This document shows, one piece after another, positions 5,964-7,302 of a DNA stretch of 7,302 bases. Position 1 is the first letter of the stretch, and each line of letters begins with the position of its first letter. Below the pieces are notes generated by a model. That model saw only the letters and a program-made list of their open reading frames with translations. It was not told where the DNA came from and did not search any database. A program made the translations under genes and the position numbers. This stretch comes from an uncultured Corynebacterium sp. (lineage in GTDB: Bacteria > Actinomycetota > Actinomycetes > Mycobacteriales > Mycobacteriaceae): NCBI RefSeq assembly GCF_943912665.1, contig NZ_CALTVG010000085.1:1-7302 (forward strand). The letters run 5' to 3'.

Positions 5964-5993
5964 ATCCTAGACCCGCGCGGGCAGGCGGGACAA
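5964..5993 (-). promoter_or_regulatory. candidate promoter of trkH, leaderless
   Basis: On the minus strand TTGTCC (5988-5993) and TAGGAT (5964-5969) are separated by 18 nt. The -10 box ends 8 nt before the GTG at 5955, so transcription would begin at or next to the start codon. This agrees with the absence of a Shine-Dalgarno ahead of that GTG. Confidence 0.5.
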
Positions 5994-6045
5994 GGGGTGC
6001 GCACTACACCCAACACCCCCGTAATCTGTGAATATTTATTGTCGC

Positions 6046-6070
6046 TAATGTAAGGCACGTCACCACGAGG
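6046..6070 (+). promoter_or_regulatory. candidate -10 box and ribosome-binding site of the kgtP-like gene
   Basis: TAATGT (6046-6051) fits a -10 box, placing the transcript start near 6058. The hexamer 17 nt upstream (AATCTG) is a poor -35. GAGG (6067-6070) lies 12 nt before the ATG at 6083, a rather long but usable Shine-Dalgarno spacing. The 127-nt gap to trkH serves both divergent genes. A TGTGA at 6027-6031 lacks the matching TCACA half, so no cAMP-regulator site is claimed. Confidence 0.35.
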
Positions 6071-6082
6071 TAGTTTCTTGCT

Positions 6083-7302
6083 ATGACTAATGGAGACACT
6101 ACTGCCCCCACCCCCAAGGTGGAATGGCGCACGGTAAAGGCAATTCTGGCGGCGTCGAGCGGCAACCTCGTCGAATGGTTTGACTTCTATATTTACGCCT
6201 TCTTCAGCGTGTATTTTGCCGATCAGTTCTTTAGCGGCACAGGTGAAACCGGCGCGCTCATGAAGTCCGCCGGCGTGTTCTTTGTGGGCTTCCTCATGCG
6301 GCCTATCGGCGGCTACATCTTCGGGCGTATCGCGGACCGCTACGGCCGCAAGCAGTCGATGCTTATCGCCATCATCATGATGTGCGCGGGCTCCCTACTC
6401 TTCGCGGCGCTGCCCACCGCCGCGGTGGTGGGCGCGTGGGCGCCGGTGCTCATGCTCATCGTGCGCTGCATCCAAGGCCTGTCCGTTGGCGGCGAGTACG
6501 GTGCTACCGCCACTTACATGTCCGAAATCGCCACCTCGGGGCGCCGCGGATTCTATTCTTCCTTCCAGTACGTCACCCTCATCGGTGGGCAGCTGCTGGC
6601 CAGCCTCCTCGCAGTCATCATGACCTCCACCCTAGGTGAGGAGGCCATCATCAACGGCTGGTGGCGCCTGCCGTTCGTCATCGGCGCGCTAGCCGCCGTG
6701 GTGAGTATGTGGCTACGCAATGGGCTGGAAGAGACGACGTCGACAAGCGAGCGCAGCGAGGAAGGCGCCGGCACCCTACGCCAGCTCATGGCGCACCCCC
6801 GCTCCTTCTGGGTGGTCCTAGGCATTACCGCCATCGGTTCCCTGACGTTCTACACGTACACCACCTACATGCAGAAGTTCCTCATTAACACCGGCGGTTT
6901 TGCCAAGGGCGACGTTGCCCGCACGATGACGGTGTGCCTCTTCGTGTTCATGCTGCTCCAGCCGCTCACCGGCCTGCTCTCGGACAAGATTGGCCGTAAG
7001 AACACCATCCTCATCTTCGGCATTGCCTCCACGCTGGGTACCATCCCCGCCTTCATGCTGCTCAACCAACAAACCACCTTGCTAGGAGCAGGTGCCGTCA
7101 TCATTCTGATCTTCGTCTTCGAGAGCGGCTACACCTCTATTTCAGGCATCCTCAAGGCCGAGATGTTCCCCACCTACATCCGCGGCCTTGGCGTCGGCTT
7201 CACTTATGCCGTGGGCAACTCTCTCTTCGGCGGCTCGGCTGAGTACGTGGCCCTGGGTCTCAAGAACGCCGGGCACCCGGATGCCTTCCCCGTCTACGTC
7301 AC
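6083..7302 (+). CDS. kgtP: KgtP-like alpha-ketoglutarate:H+ symporter (MFS, MHS family), 3' end missing
   Basis: The reading frame stays open from ATG at 6083 to the right edge (406 complete codons). The product is a major facilitator of the metabolite:H+ symporter subfamily that imports 2-oxoglutarate with protons. It follows E. coli KgtP from remembered sequence across the whole visible length: SSGNLVEWFDFYIY (25-38), AGVFFVGFLMRPIGG (63-77), MFS motif A GRIADRYGRK (81-90), QGLSVGGEYGATATYMSE (131-148), SSFQYVTLIGGQLL (159-172), the repeated motif SDKIGRK (300-306), SISGILKAEMFP (352-363) and FGGSAEYVAL (382-391). KgtP is about 430 residues, so only about 25-30 residues (part of the last helix and the tail) are likely missing. 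A related substrate cannot be excluded, but the match is stronger than to ProP or ShiA. Confidence 0.9.
   Translation, partial: MTNGDTTAPTPKVEWRTVKAILAASSGNLVEWFDFYIYAFFSVYFADQFFSGTGETGALMKSAGVFFVGFLMRPIGGYIFGRIADRYGRKQSMLIAIIMMCAGSLLFAALPTAAVVGAWAPVLMLIVRCIQGLSVGGEYGATATYMSEIATSGRRGFYSSFQYVTLIGGQLLASLLAVIMTSTLGEEAIINGWWRLPFVIGALAAVVSMWLRNGLEETTSTSERSEEGAGTLRQLMAHPRSFWVVLGITAIGSLTFYTYTTYMQKFLINTGGFAKGDVARTMTVCLFVFMLLQPLTGLLSDKIGRKNTILIFGIASTLGTIPAFMLLNQQTTLLGAGAVIILIFVFESGYTSISGILKAEMFPTYIRGLGVGFTYAVGNSLFGGSAEYVALGLKNAGHPDAFPVYV

Noticed and set aside
4447..5970. 507-codon open frame on the plus strand, antisense to trkH and the start of trkA
   Set aside because: The translation is rich in Arg, Gly, His and Ala with no domain or hydrophobic pattern. 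It is a shadow produced by the GC-rich third positions of trkH, whose product has clear family motifs.
6027..6044. Possible CRP/GlxR site between trkH and kgtP
   Set aside because: Only one half-site (TGTGA) is present; the expected TCACA is absent at the right spacing.

Overview
The window is GC-rich bacterial DNA with dense, mostly short-gapped genes. It looks actinobacterial, most likely Corynebacterium-like. The clues are the high G+C at third codon positions, GTG and TTG starts, several starts that lack a Shine-Dalgarno but have a -10 box 7-8 nt upstream (leaderless style), and the gene families present. The genus is inferred from style, not from a marker gene.

Layout from left to right. 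(1) The 5' half of a tRNA-Arg(ACG) gene on the minus strand (1-46), cut by the window edge, with a near-consensus promoter at 109-137. (2) A minus-strand DASS/SLC13 sodium:dicarboxylate symporter (235-1809). (3) A plus-strand gene (2163-3071) for a two-part protein: an AbiEi-antitoxin-like region followed by a DUF559/Vsr-like PD-(D/E)XK nuclease domain. It is bracketed by two 107-bp, about 94% identical repeats in inverted orientation (2003-2109 and 3075-3181). Each repeat is itself a long hairpin with 21-bp outer arms. This is the least ordinary part of the window. (4) A minus-strand block: trkH/ktrB (4576-5955), trkA/ktrA (3891-4583, overlapping by 8 nt), and a tandem pair of small DUF202 membrane proteins resembling YidH and YidG (3485-3847 and 3195-3488, overlapping by 4 nt). 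(5) A divergent plus-strand kgtP-like alpha-ketoglutarate:proton symporter (6083 to beyond the right edge).

Functionally this is mostly membrane transport: a Na+-coupled C4-dicarboxylate importer and an H+-coupled 2-oxoglutarate importer flank a two-subunit K+ uptake system (TrkH pore plus TrkA RCK regulator). The nuclease cassette sits between the dicarboxylate transporter and the K+/DUF202 block. Its right repeat fills nearly the whole 123-nt gap between two convergent stop codons, so it may double as a bidirectional terminator. No transposase, integrase, CRISPR array or rRNA was seen.
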